This document shows positions 41,765-50,319 of a stretch of 64,000 nt of DNA, one piece after another. The translations under genes and the position numbers were made by a program. The first letter of the stretch is position 1, and each line of letters begins with the position of its first letter. Under the pieces are notes generated by a model. It did not search any database and was not told the DNA's origin. It worked only from the letters and a program-made list of their open reading frames with translations. The stretch lies in NCBI GenBank assembly GCA_038244815.1, contig JBBRTB010000011.1, positions 62,001 to 126,000 of the forward strand, in the 5' to 3' direction. Origin of the DNA: DASVHS01 sp038244815. Its GTDB lineage: Bacteria; Acidobacteriota; Thermoanaerobaculia; Gp7-AA8.

Positions 41765-43735
41765 ATGCGAATGAACGGAAAGGTGCTCATCGCTCTCATG
41801 TTAATCGTTACCGGATCGGCGGTCGCCGCCGAAGAACCCGCGCTTGTGGAGCGCGTCGGCAACACCGGCTTCGTGCAGGTCCGTGCCGACTCCTTCAACG
41901 ATCTTACGCCGCGCCAGAAGCAATTGGCCTTCTGGCTGACACGCGCCTCGATCGCCATCGATCCCATCATCTACGACCAGCTTTCGCGATTCGGTCTCGA
42001 TCAGAAGCGGGTGCTGGAGATGATCGTGGCCTCGCCCGCCGGGATCGCCCCCGCGGTGCTCCGGAAGATCACCGACTTCACGAAGCTGTTCTGGGCGAAT
42101 CACGGGAACCACAACGACACCACGGCCCAGAAGTTTCTGCCCGGCTTCACCTTCGACGAGCTGCGAAATGCGGCGCAGCGGGCGTTGGCCAACACCAGGA
42201 ACGCCGGCATGAGGGCGGAGCAACTCGACGCGCTGCTGCTCGACCTGAAGCCGTCGCTCTTCGATCCCGCCTTCGAGCCGCAGCTCACCGTCAAGAATCC
42301 GCCGGCGGGCCTCGACATCATCCAGGCCAGCTCGAACAACTTCTACGCCCGCAACGTGACGCTGGCGGATCTCGAAAACTTCAAGGAGCTGCACCCTCTC
42401 AATTCACGCGTCGAGAAGAATGCCCAGGGACAGCTCGTCGAAGACATCTACCGCGCCGGGACACTCGACGGAAAGATCCCGCCGGGGCGATACGCAAAGT
42501 ATCTGCTGCGGGCCATCGGCGACCTGCACAAGGCCAGGGAGTACGCCGAGCCGGGCCAGGCCCCGGTCATCGACGCGCTCATCCGTTACTTCGAGACCGG
42601 CCGCTTTCAGGACTGGCTCCGTTTCGGCGGTCTGTGGGTGCTCAACAACGCACGCGTCGATTTCACGAACGGATTCATCGAGGTCTATCGCGACGCCCGG
42701 GGCGCCAAGGCCACGGCGCAGAGCTTCGTCTCCGTGACCGACGAGAAGGTCACGCACATGATGGAGTTGATCGCCGCCAACGCCCAGTACTTCGAGAACC
42801 ACGCACCCTGGCTGGATCAGTACAAGAAGCAGGGTGTGAAGCCGCCGCTGGCGAAAGCGATCGAGACCTTCATCGAGAGCGCCGACTTCGGCGTTACCGT
42901 CACCGGCGACAACCTCCCCAACGAAGACGAGATCCATCAGAAGTACGGGACGAAGAGTTTCTTCTTCACCGGCTCCAGCCGCACGCTGAACAAGGCGCGT
43001 GGTGCCGCCGCCATCGACGAATTCGCGTATGACGACGCGGAGAAGCGCATCTCCCGCCAACACGGACAGGAAGCCGAGGACCTCCTCACGGCCCTGCACG
43101 AGGTCATCGGCCATGGCTCGGGCAAGCTCAGTCCGAAACTGACCGGCGACGCCACGACCTATCTCAAAGAGTACTACTCGACGCTGGAAGAGGGGCGTGC
43201 CGATCTCATGGCCCTCTGGAACGTCTGGGACCCGAAGATGCGCGAGCTCGGACTGGTCAAAAGCGATGACGTGGCCAGGGCCATGTACTACTCGGCAGCT
43301 CGTGCGCCGCTCGTGCAGCTCCGCGCCATTCCGCACGGCGACACAGTCGAGGAGGATCATCTCCGCGACCGCCAGCTCATCGTCGAATACATCATGGACA
43401 AGGTGCCAGGTGCGATCGAGCGCGTGCAGCGCGACGGCAAGACGTACATGCACGTGCTCGACTTCCAGAAGATGCGCAAAGGCGTGGGCATGCTCCTCGC
43501 CGAGATCATGCGCATCAAGGCGGAAGGCGACTACGCTGCGGCGAAGGCGCTCGTCGACCGCTACGCGGTTCATTTCGATCCCGCTGTGCGCGACGAGGTC
43601 GTGGCCCGCTACGCAAAGCTGAATCTTCCCGCCTACTGGGCAGGAATCAATCCCGAGCTCACCATGAAAAGCGGCCAGATCACGATGACGTATCCACGCG
43701 ACATCGTGAAGCAAAGACTTGGGTATGGGCGCTAG
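41765..43735 (+). CDS. Exported M49 peptidase (dipeptidyl peptidase III family)
   Basis: 656 residues with a signal peptide (MRMNGKVLIALMLIVTGSAV). The M49 zinc motif HEVIGHGSGK lies at residues 445-454 and the second motif EEGRADL at about 475, giving two His and a Glu as ligands. Upstream, NNFYARN and SSRTLN are also typical. DPP III releases dipeptides from the N-terminus of oligopeptides; most eukaryotic members are cytosolic, but this one carries a signal and probably works in the periplasm. With the M16 and tricorn-like enzymes it would finish peptide breakdown. It converges with the tricorn-like gene. Confidence 0.9.
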   Translation: MRMNGKVLIALMLIVTGSAVAAEEPALVERVGNTGFVQVRADSFNDLTPRQKQLAFWLTRASIAIDPIIYDQLSRFGLDQKRVLEMIVASPAGIAPAVLRKITDFTKLFWANHGNHNDTTAQKFLPGFTFDELRNAAQRALANTRNAGMRAEQLDALLLDLKPSLFDPAFEPQLTVKNPPAGLDIIQASSNNFYARNVTLADLENFKELHPLNSRVEKNAQGQLVEDIYRAGTLDGKIPPGRYAKYLLRAIGDLHKAREYAEPGQAPVIDALIRYFETGRFQDWLRFGGLWVLNNARVDFTNGFIEVYRDARGAKATAQSFVSVTDEKVTHMMELIAANAQYFENHAPWLDQYKKQGVKPPLAKAIETFIESADFGVTVTGDNLPNEDEIHQKYGTKSFFFTGSSRTLNKARGAAAIDEFAYDDAEKRISRQHGQEAEDLLTALHEVIGHGSGKLSPKLTGDATTYLKEYYSTLEEGRADLMALWNVWDPKMRELGLVKSDDVARAMYYSAARAPLVQLRAIPHGDTVEEDHLRDRQLIVEYIMDKVPGAIERVQRDGKTYMHVLDFQKMRKGVGMLLAEIMRIKAEGDYAAAKALVDRYAVHFDPAVRDEVVARYAKLNLPAYWAGINPELTMKSGQITMTYPRDIVKQRLGYGR

Positions 43736-43751
43736 GACGTAAGCGCCCACC

Positions 43752-43823
43752 GTCATTCCGAGCGCCGAAGAGCGCTCGCAACCCCCACCCAGATTCCTCG
43801 CCGTCTTCGCGGCTCGGAATGAC
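43752..43823. repeat. GTCATTCCGAGC palindromic repeat, copy 1
   Basis: Perfect 12-base arms GTCATTCCGAGC (43752-43763) and GCTCGGAATGAC (43812-43823) enclose a second, shorter stem and the ACCCCCACCCAGATTCCTCG segment. Sits between convergent M49 and tricorn-like genes and is likely to act as a bidirectional terminator. Confidence 0.8.
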
Positions 43824-43824
43824 G

Positions 43825-46800
43825 CTAGTGCGTGGCGACCAGCTCCTTCACGGCGGCGTCGAGCTGGGAGTCCCTGCCCTCGTACCACTCGGCGATCGAG
43901 CGCTTCACGAAGACGTCCACCGGCCGCGGATGCAGCTCCATGTCCTGGCCTTTGCTGTCGGTGATGCGCACCGACGGGAGACGGAACGTCGTGCCGTCGA
44001 CGAGCGTCACGCCGGCGGTGTAGATGATCCATCCGGCGGTCGGTTCGCCCACGACTTTCCCCAGCCCGAGCGCCCGATACCCCTCGGTGAAGTCTTCGGC
44101 GTCGGAGAGGGAGTGGCGGTTCGTCAGCAGAACCGTCGGCTTCTCCAGTGAACGCTGACCGAGGAGCGAGCGTGCCGGAGCAGACGGGAAATCGCGCGGC
44201 GTCATGGTGAGATAGGGCCGGCGCGCCAGGACGTCGATGGCGTAGACGTTGACGAAGCCGCCGTTGTTGTTGCGGACATCGATGAGCACACCGTCTTTGG
44301 CGCGATTCTCGGCATCGAGATCGACGTAGAGCTGCTGCAGAGAGGTGTACGACATGTCCGGCATGTGCACGTATCCGAGACGGCCGCCGCTCACTTTGTC
44401 CACGTAGGCGCGGTTAGCGCCGACCCAGGCGCGGTAGGTGAGCGTCTTGGCGGCGCGGTTACTGACCGGCTGGAGCGTGACGTCGCGCCGCGTCCCGTCC
44501 GCACCGGCGACGCCGAGGACGACGCGTTTGCCGGTCTTGTAGTCGAGGAGGGCGTCGAAGTTCGTCGAACCGTCGATGGACTGGCCGTCGACGGAGACGA
44601 TCGTTTCACCCGCTCGAACCCTGGCCACGTCGGCGGGTGAGAGCGGAATCACCTCTGAAACGCGCAGGCGCCCGTTGCGCTCGTATTCGTCACGATCGAA
44701 GCGAACACCGATGCGGCCGGTGCTGCTGCGGATCTCGCTGAACGGCACGCCCGCTCCGAGATGCGAGGCATTCAGCTCGCCGACCATGAGGTTGAGCAGG
44801 CGCCGGAACTCGTCGGGCGTGCGGGCCGAGGCGACGCGGGGGGCCCAGCGCTCGCGGACGGCGTTCCAGTCGACGCCGTGCATCGTGGCGTCGAAGAAGT
44901 TGTCGCGCAGATACGACCAGGCCTCGCGGAATGCCTCGTCGCGCTCACGCGCGAAGTCGACATCCATCTCGGCGGCCGCGGCGATCCCGCGTGTCTTGGC
45001 CGGATCGATCGTGGCCGCGGCGACTTTGCCGCCGTCGAGGTAGAACAGCTCCTTGTTGTCGGACGACCACTGCAGAAAGCTCTTGCGGCCGCTGGTCGAG
45101 CTGATCTGCTTGGGGACATCGTTGTCGGTCGACAGCTCGTCGATCGAAACGATGTAGACGTTCTCGTCGTCACCGACGGTGGCCACGAAGGCGATCCACT
45201 TGCCGTCGGGACTGATGTCGAGCTGGTCGGCGTCGAGCGCCACGGGGAGAAGACGGAGCCGGTCGCGAATGCCGTCGAAGTCGACCGCGACGTCGACCGG
45301 TTTCTTCGCGCTCTCGTTCGTCGTTTTCCGCAGTTTCGCCGGCGCCGGCGGCGCCGCTTCCTTGGTGTCCGGCTTCTTCTCCGGCTCTTCCCGGAAGAGA
45401 TCGCGGAACTGATCCTCGCGGAACTTCGGCGTGGCCGGCACGAGATCGATGCGGGCGATGCGATTGTTCTCCGTGCGCTGGCCGCTGACGAGCATGAGGA
45501 ACTTGCCGTCCGGGCTCCAGTTGATGAAGTCGGTGTTCGCGTTCGCCAGGAACGAGGCCGGGCGTCCGTTCCCTCCGCTGGCAGGAACGACGTAGGCATT
45601 GCGGAACAGGCCGTCCGCGTAGTTGAGGTAGGCGATCCACTTTCCGTCCGGCGACCAGTCGAACGGGCGCCGGGATCCGAGAGGGGGCCGGTCGAAGCGC
45701 GCAGAGACGATCGAACGAGCCTGGCCCGAAGCGAGGTCGAGCACCATCAGCGCGCGCGCGTTGCGCTGGAAGGCGATCGATTTTCCATCCGGCGAGAACC
45801 CCGGCGTGTCGTCGTTCGCGCTCCCGGTGGTGAGCTGCTTCTCTTTCTCCGTGGCGAAATCGTACTGATAGAGATGAGTGGGGCCGTCGCGGTCGGAGAT
45901 GTAGACGATCGTGCGGCTGTCGGGACTCCATTCGATCTGCGATTCGCGTGCTCCCGTGTCCGTGACGCGGACCGTGTCGCCCGGTTCCTTGACCGCGGTC
46001 GCGAAGATGTCTCCGCGCGCCGTGAACGCGATCTTCTTGCCGTCCGGCGAGAGAGCTAGATCGCTGAGGTGATCGTTGAGCTTGCGGTGCTCGATCGCCT
46101 CGGATGAGGGAACACCGCGCAACGCGATCGGAATCGGCGACGCCGAACCGGTGGCGGTATCGAGCCGCCAGATGCCGAAATCGCGCTCGAACACGATGGT
46201 GCGGCCGTCGTTGGAGATCGACGGCCAGAGCACGCGGCCTTTGTCGAATCGCGTGATCTGCGTGGGTGTGGACGTGGAGGCCGGCGGAGTCACGCTCCAG
46301 AGGTTCTCCGCGCCGCTGCGATCGGACATGTAGTAGATCCGCTTCCCGTCGGCCGACCACATCGGCCAGATCTCCTTGGCGCCGTCCGCGGTCACCGGCT
46401 CGTACGTGTGCGCGCTCGGGTCGCGCAGGATCCAGATCTGCGAGTCGTCGATGTGGGCGTGGCCGTTGCGCCACCATTGTCCCGAGGCGATGCCGCGGGC
46501 GTTGAAGGCGATCGACTTGCCGTCGGGCGACGGCGCGGCGAAGAACTCGTTGACATAGCGCGCGGCGCTGACCTGCATGGGCGTTCCGCCGGTGACGGCG
46601 ACGCGCCAGAGATCGTTCATGCCGGAGATGTCGCGGCTCGTCGACGAGAAGTAGAGCCACTTGCCGTCGCGCGACCAGCCGTCGAGCTGATCGCGCATGT
46701 CGTCCCAGGTCAGACGCCGCAGCGATCCGCCGGCGAGGTCGAGCACGTAGACGTCTCCGTTGCCGGAGCGCGACGACGTGAAGGCGAGCTTGCTTCCGTC

Positions 46801-47013
46801 GGGCGAATAGAGCGGCCGCGATTCCATCGCCGAATTCGAGACCAGCAGACGCGCCTCGCCGCCCGCCGCGGGAACGGTCCAGATGTCGCCGCCGGAAACA
46901 AACGCCACTTCGCGCCCGTCGGGAGAAACACCCGGCTCACTGAGAGCGGGCGATTGGGCATTGGCGAGGGTGGCGAAGAGGAGAGTAAGCGTGAGCGAAG
47001 TCAGCCAGCGCAT
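43825..47013 (-). CDS. Tricorn-like S41 peptidase, 1062 aa
   Basis: Signal peptide MRWLTSLTLTLLFATLANA. Residues about 25-330 and 335-560 form two beta-propellers of TolB/WD-type blades (SPDG repeats). After a linker and a helical domain comes a PDZ domain (about 750-840, GRIGVRFDRDEYERNGRLRV) and the S41 core: GVLIDVRNNNGG, then the catalytic Ser970 in SLSDAEDF. This is the tricorn architecture, in which propellers gate and guide peptides to the protease. The signal peptide makes a periplasmic or secreted form likely. TACAAT lies 8 bases before the ATG, with no Shine-Dalgarno. Confidence 0.93.
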   Translation of the reverse strand: MRWLTSLTLTLLFATLANAQSPALSEPGVSPDGREVAFVSGGDIWTVPAAGGEARLLVSNSAMESRPLYSPDGSKLAFTSSRSGNGDVYVLDLAGGSLRRLTWDDMRDQLDGWSRDGKWLYFSSTSRDISGMNDLWRVAVTGGTPMQVSAARYVNEFFAAPSPDGKSIAFNARGIASGQWWRNGHAHIDDSQIWILRDPSAHTYEPVTADGAKEIWPMWSADGKRIYYMSDRSGAENLWSVTPPASTSTPTQITRFDKGRVLWPSISNDGRTIVFERDFGIWRLDTATGSASPIPIALRGVPSSEAIEHRKLNDHLSDLALSPDGKKIAFTARGDIFATAVKEPGDTVRVTDTGARESQIEWSPDSRTIVYISDRDGPTHLYQYDFATEKEKQLTTGSANDDTPGFSPDGKSIAFQRNARALMVLDLASGQARSIVSARFDRPPLGSRRPFDWSPDGKWIAYLNYADGLFRNAYVVPASGGNGRPASFLANANTDFINWSPDGKFLMLVSGQRTENNRIARIDLVPATPKFREDQFRDLFREEPEKKPDTKEAAPPAPAKLRKTTNESAKKPVDVAVDFDGIRDRLRLLPVALDADQLDISPDGKWIAFVATVGDDENVYIVSIDELSTDNDVPKQISSTSGRKSFLQWSSDNKELFYLDGGKVAAATIDPAKTRGIAAAAEMDVDFARERDEAFREAWSYLRDNFFDATMHGVDWNAVRERWAPRVASARTPDEFRRLLNLMVGELNASHLGAGVPFSEIRSSTGRIGVRFDRDEYERNGRLRVSEVIPLSPADVARVRAGETIVSVDGQSIDGSTNFDALLDYKTGKRVVLGVAGADGTRRDVTLQPVSNRAAKTLTYRAWVGANRAYVDKVSGGRLGYVHMPDMSYTSLQQLYVDLDAENRAKDGVLIDVRNNNGGFVNVYAIDVLARRPYLTMTPRDFPSAPARSLLGQRSLEKPTVLLTNRHSLSDAEDFTEGYRALGLGKVVGEPTAGWIIYTAGVTLVDGTTFRLPSVRITDSKGQDMELHPRPVDVFVKRSIAEWYEGRDSQLDAAVKELVATH

Positions 47014-47021
47014 GGGGGTGG

Positions 47022-47027
47022 ATTGTA
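47022..47027 (-). promoter_or_regulatory. -10 element (TACAAT) 8 bases from the tricorn start
   Basis: On the minus strand TACAAT, CCACCCCC, ATG. Near-consensus hexamer and too short a leader for a ribosome binding site. Confidence 0.5.
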
Positions 47028-47041
47028 ATCGGTTGGGGAGT

Positions 47042-47161
47042 GGTCGCTAGGTCGCTGGGTCGCTGGGTCGCTGGGTCGGAATGGTCGTTGGTCGTGGGTC
47101 GTCGGTCGTGGGGGCCTTTTGGCTTCGAGGCCCCCGTGACCTACGACCCACGACCCACGAC
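47042..47161. repeat. Compound iterated repeats: GGTCGCTG run, then GGTCGTGG inverted pair
   Basis: 47042-47076 holds four GGTCGCTG units. 47081-47161 has GGTCGTTGGTCGTGGGTCGT facing ACGACCCACGACCCACGACC around a GGGGGCC/GGCCCCC hairpin with a TTTT loop part. The block directly follows the stop of the minus-strand gene and would make a large terminator hairpin. Confidence 0.75.
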
Positions 47162-48403
47162 CTACGAAAAGCCCCTGGGCCGGTCGTCAATGGCCGTGGC
47201 CAGGTCGATCAGCGCTGCCGTATAGATCGGTTGCTCGACGCGCATCACGATCGGTTTCTTCGGCTGTGCCGCCCGGATGGTCAGCAGATTCGCATCGACG
47301 TCGACCTCGACATCGTCGATCTGCATCAACTCGATCTCGATCCCTTTCCTGACGTCGATGAAGACGCGCTTGTTCGTGACCGACAACGAGCCGGTGCCGC
47401 GGGCCACGCCCTTCTCATTGAGCAGCGTGCCGCGCGCGGCGTGGATGCAGTATTCGTGAAACTTGAGCGGAACCGAGCATTCGATCCGTGGCAGATTCTT
47501 CTGCCCGATGCCCTGAAGTCTGCGGAACTCTTCGACCGCCTCGGTCTCACCCGGCACATCCTCCACGGCGATCCCCAATCCGCGTCGCAGCATGTCCAGT
47601 TGCTCCGACTGCGCGCGGCCGAGGCGGTCGTCGGCGAGCAGATGCCAGACGAAGACGCGGTAGAGGTCGTGCCGCGTCTCGACCTGATCGGCTTCCGAGA
47701 GACCCGTGGCCTTTCCGGAGCGAGAGATGAGGTCCGCGGCCTCGTTCGCGCGGGAAGGGGTGAGCCGCGCCAGCGAGTCGAAGCCGATCTGCAAGACGGT
47801 GCGTCTGGCCAGCGGCGCCCAGATCGTGTACGGGAGATCGAGCGATTCGCGTTCTCTCGTGGCCGCGAAGAGATTCTCGTCCGTGGGACTCTGGTGGAGG
47901 CGGCTGAGCGCGGCGGTGTACGAATCGAGCATGGCCTGGTGCCGGGCCTCCCGTTCCTCGCGTTCGGCGCGCTCCCTTTCTTCCTGCTGGCGGATCTGCT
48001 GACGCTTGCGTGCGGTCAGAGCGATCGGAACGGCGATCATGATGATTCCGAGAATCACCTCGACCCATCCAGCGGCCCCCTTGCGTGCCACGACCGCGAA
48101 ACCGAGCAGCACGAAGATCGCGCCCAGAATCATGAGCGCGAGATACGCGAGTCCGCGCGCGTCCTCACCGCGCAACGACGTCCAGAACGGGGTGTGGCTG
48201 ATGGTCGGAGCGGTGGGGATGACCGGTGCGTCGATCGCGCGCGTGTCGGCGATGAAGAAGCCCTGCGTCCGCCGGCGCAGGAACTCACCGGCCTTTCCGG
48301 TGCTCAGATCGGCATCGCCGTCGATTTCGTCGGGCGTCAGTCGTGGGGAGACGCCAAAGCGGATCGGGCCATGGGCGAGAGATTTCTGAACGTAAAACGT
48401 CAC
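47162..48403 (-). CDS. DUF4236-like membrane protein with C-terminal PH-like region
   Basis: 413 residues. The N-terminus (MTFYVQKSLAHGPIRFGVS) resembles the DUF4236 start, in which a short beta segment begins the protein. Two membrane helices lie at about residues 82-130, followed by a charged coiled coil (KRQQIRQQEERERAEREERE), a helical domain, and a C-terminal region (GTLLNEKGVARGTGSLSVTN) that looks like a bacterial PH/bPH domain. No enzymatic motif. The coiled coil and PH-like end suggest a membrane-linked scaffold; this is inference. Its stop lies within the boundary of the repeat 47042-47161. Confidence 0.7.
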   Translation of the reverse strand: MTFYVQKSLAHGPIRFGVSPRLTPDEIDGDADLSTGKAGEFLRRRTQGFFIADTRAIDAPVIPTAPTISHTPFWTSLRGEDARGLAYLALMILGAIFVLLGFAVVARKGAAGWVEVILGIIMIAVPIALTARKRQQIRQQEERERAEREEREARHQAMLDSYTAALSRLHQSPTDENLFAATRERESLDLPYTIWAPLARRTVLQIGFDSLARLTPSRANEAADLISRSGKATGLSEADQVETRHDLYRVFVWHLLADDRLGRAQSEQLDMLRRGLGIAVEDVPGETEAVEEFRRLQGIGQKNLPRIECSVPLKFHEYCIHAARGTLLNEKGVARGTGSLSVTNKRVFIDVRKGIEIELMQIDDVEVDVDANLLTIRAAQPKKPIVMRVEQPIYTAALIDLATAIDDRPRGFS

Positions 48404-48412
48404 GACGCGAAC

Positions 48413-48499
48413 TCAGGGGTTTGCAACGGCGATGCCCCACGGCCCATCCCCGGCCGGAATCGTCCCGATCACGAGGGCCAGGGCGGTCAGGAACTTCAT
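48413..48499 (-). CDS. Possible 28-residue hydrophobic peptide coupled to cytochrome c
   Basis: The ATG (48497-48499) overlaps the cytochrome c stop (TGATGA). The peptide has a hydrophobic segment FLTALALVIGTIPAG and ends GPWGIAVANP. It may be a small membrane subunit, or chance. It ends 9 bases before the start of the DUF4236-like gene. Confidence 0.3.
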   Translation of the reverse strand: MKFLTALALVIGTIPAGDGPWGIAVANP

Positions 48500-48867
48500 C
48501 GCAGCGTGAAGAGATACGCGGCGATGTCGCGCGCGTCGTTCTCGGGGATCCCAAGGTTCGGCATGGCGTTGGCGGGATCGAAGGACTGCGGGTTCTGCAG
48601 CCACTGGATGACGTTCTGCGGCGTGTTCTGAACTTTGCCGGCGATGAACGTGCGTTGCGCGATGTGGTCGAGCGGGGGTCCGATCACTCCCTTCGGACCC
48701 TGGATTCCGGGGATGGAGTGGCAGGCAGGGCAGCCGTATCGGGTGATGAGCTGCTCTCCACGCAGGGCGCTTCCACCTTCGACAGGTGCTTGCGTGGCGG
48801 TCTGCTCGTGGGGCGGCTGGCAGGAGAAGAAGAGAAAGAAGGCGATGGCGAGCAGGGGAGACTTCAT
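48496..48867 (-). CDS. Exported mono-heme cytochrome c
   Basis: 123 residues. A signal with a possible lipobox (LFFSC, Cys16) precedes the heme-binding motif CPACH (about residue 46) and the distal Met in AMPNLG; total length after the signal is about 105, normal for a class I cytochrome. It would shuttle electrons in the periplasm, anchored by lipid if the Cys is modified. No oxidase or dehydrogenase gene adjoins. TATGAT is 8 bases before the ATG with no ribosome binding site. Confidence 0.92.
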   Translation of the reverse strand: MKSPLLAIAFFLFFSCQPPHEQTATQAPVEGGSALRGEQLITRYGCPACHSIPGIQGPKGVIGPPLDHIAQRTFIAGKVQNTPQNVIQWLQNPQSFDPANAMPNLGIPENDARDIAAYLFTLR

Positions 48868-48875
48868 CCGGCGCG

Positions 48876-48881
48876 ATCATA
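48876..48881 (-). promoter_or_regulatory. -10 element (TATGAT) 8 bases from the cytochrome c start
   Basis: TATGAT, CGCGCCGG, ATG on the minus strand. Nearly the same layout as at 3693-3698. Confidence 0.5.
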
Positions 48882-48910
48882 CTGGAAGGGGATGGAGAGG
48901 CGTCACGCAA

Positions 48911-48982
48911 GTCATTCCGAGCGCCGTAGAGCGCGAGGAATCCGGGTGGGGGTGCTCCGCGTCCTCACCCGTTCGGAATCGC
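48911..48982. repeat. GTCATTCCGAGC palindromic repeat, copy 2
   Basis: Arms GTCATTCCGAGC (48911-48922) and GTTCGGAATCGC (48971-48982, decayed) with GAGGAATCCGGGTGGGGGT inside. It matches copy 1 read on its minus strand. It lies between divergent genes. Confidence 0.7.
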
Positions 48983-49013
48983 ATGCGCGCACACTTCTTG
49001 CACCGGGGCACCC

Positions 49014-49439
49014 GTGCACTCGGAAGGGCGTGTATTGGTGGTGGACGACGAGGCGGCCATCCGCGCGCTTGTGGCGAAGATCGTCGAGCGCTCGGGTCTT
49101 CCGGTCGATACGGCCTGCGACGGCTCCGAAGCCATTGCCATGATGCAGAAGCATCAGTACGCCGTGATCGTGGTCGATCTGATGATGCCGGTCGTTGACG
49201 GATTCGGCGTTATCGAGCACGTCCGCAACATGACGGCACCCCGGCCGGCGGTCATCGTCGCCAGCGCGACCGACTCAGCCACCCTCCGCCAGCTCGATGG
49301 AACCGTCGTTCACTCGATCATCCGGAAGCCGTTCGAGATCGATGTCCTCGGCGATCTCGTCGTGGCGGCCGCGCGCAATGAGGGTGAGGCCGGATCGAGC
49401 AGTGCCACCATCGTGAATTTTCCTCGATCGACACGTTGA
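49014..49439 (+). CDS. Stand-alone response regulator receiver
   Basis: 141 residues, GTG start. It has only a receiver domain: acidic pocket VLVVDDEAA, phospho-acceptor Asp in VVVDLMMPVVDG, Thr/Ser in ASAT and Lys in IRKPFEIDV. The C-terminal tail (about 20 residues) is not an output domain. No histidine kinase adjoins. A second receiver of the same kind lies 400 bases away, suggesting a phosphorelay or stress module. Confidence 0.92.
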   Translation: MHSEGRVLVVDDEAAIRALVAKIVERSGLPVDTACDGSEAIAMMQKHQYAVIVVDLMMPVVDGFGVIEHVRNMTAPRPAVIVASATDSATLRQLDGTVVHSIIRKPFEIDVLGDLVVAAARNEGEAGSSSATIVNFPRSTR

Positions 49440-49494
49440 CGTCCCTTCCGTGGCGCGCCATTTGCTGTTTTGGTGATCGAAGACATGCAGTCGG

Positions 49495-49746
49495 ATGCGG
49501 AGGCAGCGATTGCAATACACGATCGAGGAGCGAAAGCTCACCAGCAAGTCCGAGAAGATGCCGTCTGAACGAGCGCCGCGCCGAACCGTCATGGAGGCTG
49601 AGGACGCGGACGAAGCGATCTCGCGTTTCGTCGTCCAGAACTCATCGGAGCTGGTCAGCGTCAGCAGGCCGGCACGCGGAACCGAGTCCATCGCCACGGT
49701 GAGGAAGGACGACAGCGTCTATCTCGTCCGGATCTACTCGGCCTGA
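49495..49746 (+). CDS. Small conserved-looking protein, function unknown
   Basis: 83 residues. A basic start (MRRQRLQYTIEERKLTSKSE) is followed by VMEAEDADEAISRFVVQNSSELV, resembling an alpha/beta mini-domain, and ends KDDSVYLVRIYSA. Position between two response regulators on the same strand suggests a shared pathway. No match recognised. Confidence 0.6.
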   Translation: MRRQRLQYTIEERKLTSKSEKMPSERAPRRTVMEAEDADEAISRFVVQNSSELVSVSRPARGTESIATVRKDDSVYLVRIYSA

Positions 49747-49835
49747 TTGCGGAACAGGGTCCGTTTTTACTCTACGGCGCGGGCCAATGCGCCGTTGGGA
49801 ACCTATATTGTCAGCCAACGCAAAGGAGTCGGTTG

Positions 49836-50282
49836 ATGTCCCGAGTCGATGTCCCCGGTCGCAAATCGAGCGTTCTCGTGGTCGACGACGATCCCGCGCT
49901 TCGAGGTCTGTTTTCCACTCTTCTGGCCCGCGAAGGGTTTGCCATCGACAGTGCGCCGAACGGCCGCCAGGCGTTCGAGTATCTTCGCCGAGGGGCGTAC
50001 GCCGTCATCCTTCTCGACCTGAGCCTGCCTGAGGTGAATGGCCTGGAGTTGATCGAGCGGCTCGAGCGCGACAGCCCCTCCCTCCTCCGGCGGGTCATCG
50101 TGCTGACGAGCGCGACGAGGAGCGTCGTGGAAAGCCTCGAGGCGAAACGGATCTGGGGCGTCGTGGAGAAGCCGTTCGAGGTTCCCGAGCTCATGCGCTC
50201 GGTCAGGGAGTGCGCCCGCGGACGCCGCCCGGCCCGGGGGCTGGTGCGGCGGGTCTCGGGCCACGGGCCGTCGGTCCGCTAG
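49836..50282 (+). CDS. Stand-alone response regulator receiver
   Basis: 148 residues; AAAGGAG 9 bases before the ATG. Receiver signatures are VLVVDDDPAL, ILLDLSLPEVNG with the phospho-acceptor Asp, LTSAT and VEKPFEV. No output domain follows (basic tail of about 25 residues). A possible TATATT -10 is at 49804-49809. The downstream ZIP gene has its own promoter, so the two receivers and the 83-residue protein may be a unit. Confidence 0.92.
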   Translation: MSRVDVPGRKSSVLVVDDDPALRGLFSTLLAREGFAIDSAPNGRQAFEYLRRGAYAVILLDLSLPEVNGLELIERLERDSPSLLRRVIVLTSATRSVVESLEAKRIWGVVEKPFEVPELMRSVRECARGRRPARGLVRRVSGHGPSVR

Positions 50283-50304
50283 GAAAATCCACCTCGCCTT
50301 CCTT

Positions 50305-50310
50305 TACACT
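50305..50310 (+). promoter_or_regulatory. -10 element (TACACT) 9 bases from the ZIP start
   Basis: TACACT followed by TCGCGCCAC and ATG; no Shine-Dalgarno and no evident -35. Confidence 0.4.
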
Positions 50311-50319
50311 TCGCGCCAC

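Noticed and set aside
42404..44032. 542-residue open frame antisense to M49 and tricorn genes
   Set aside because: Spans a convergent junction and a palindromic repeat and has shadow composition.
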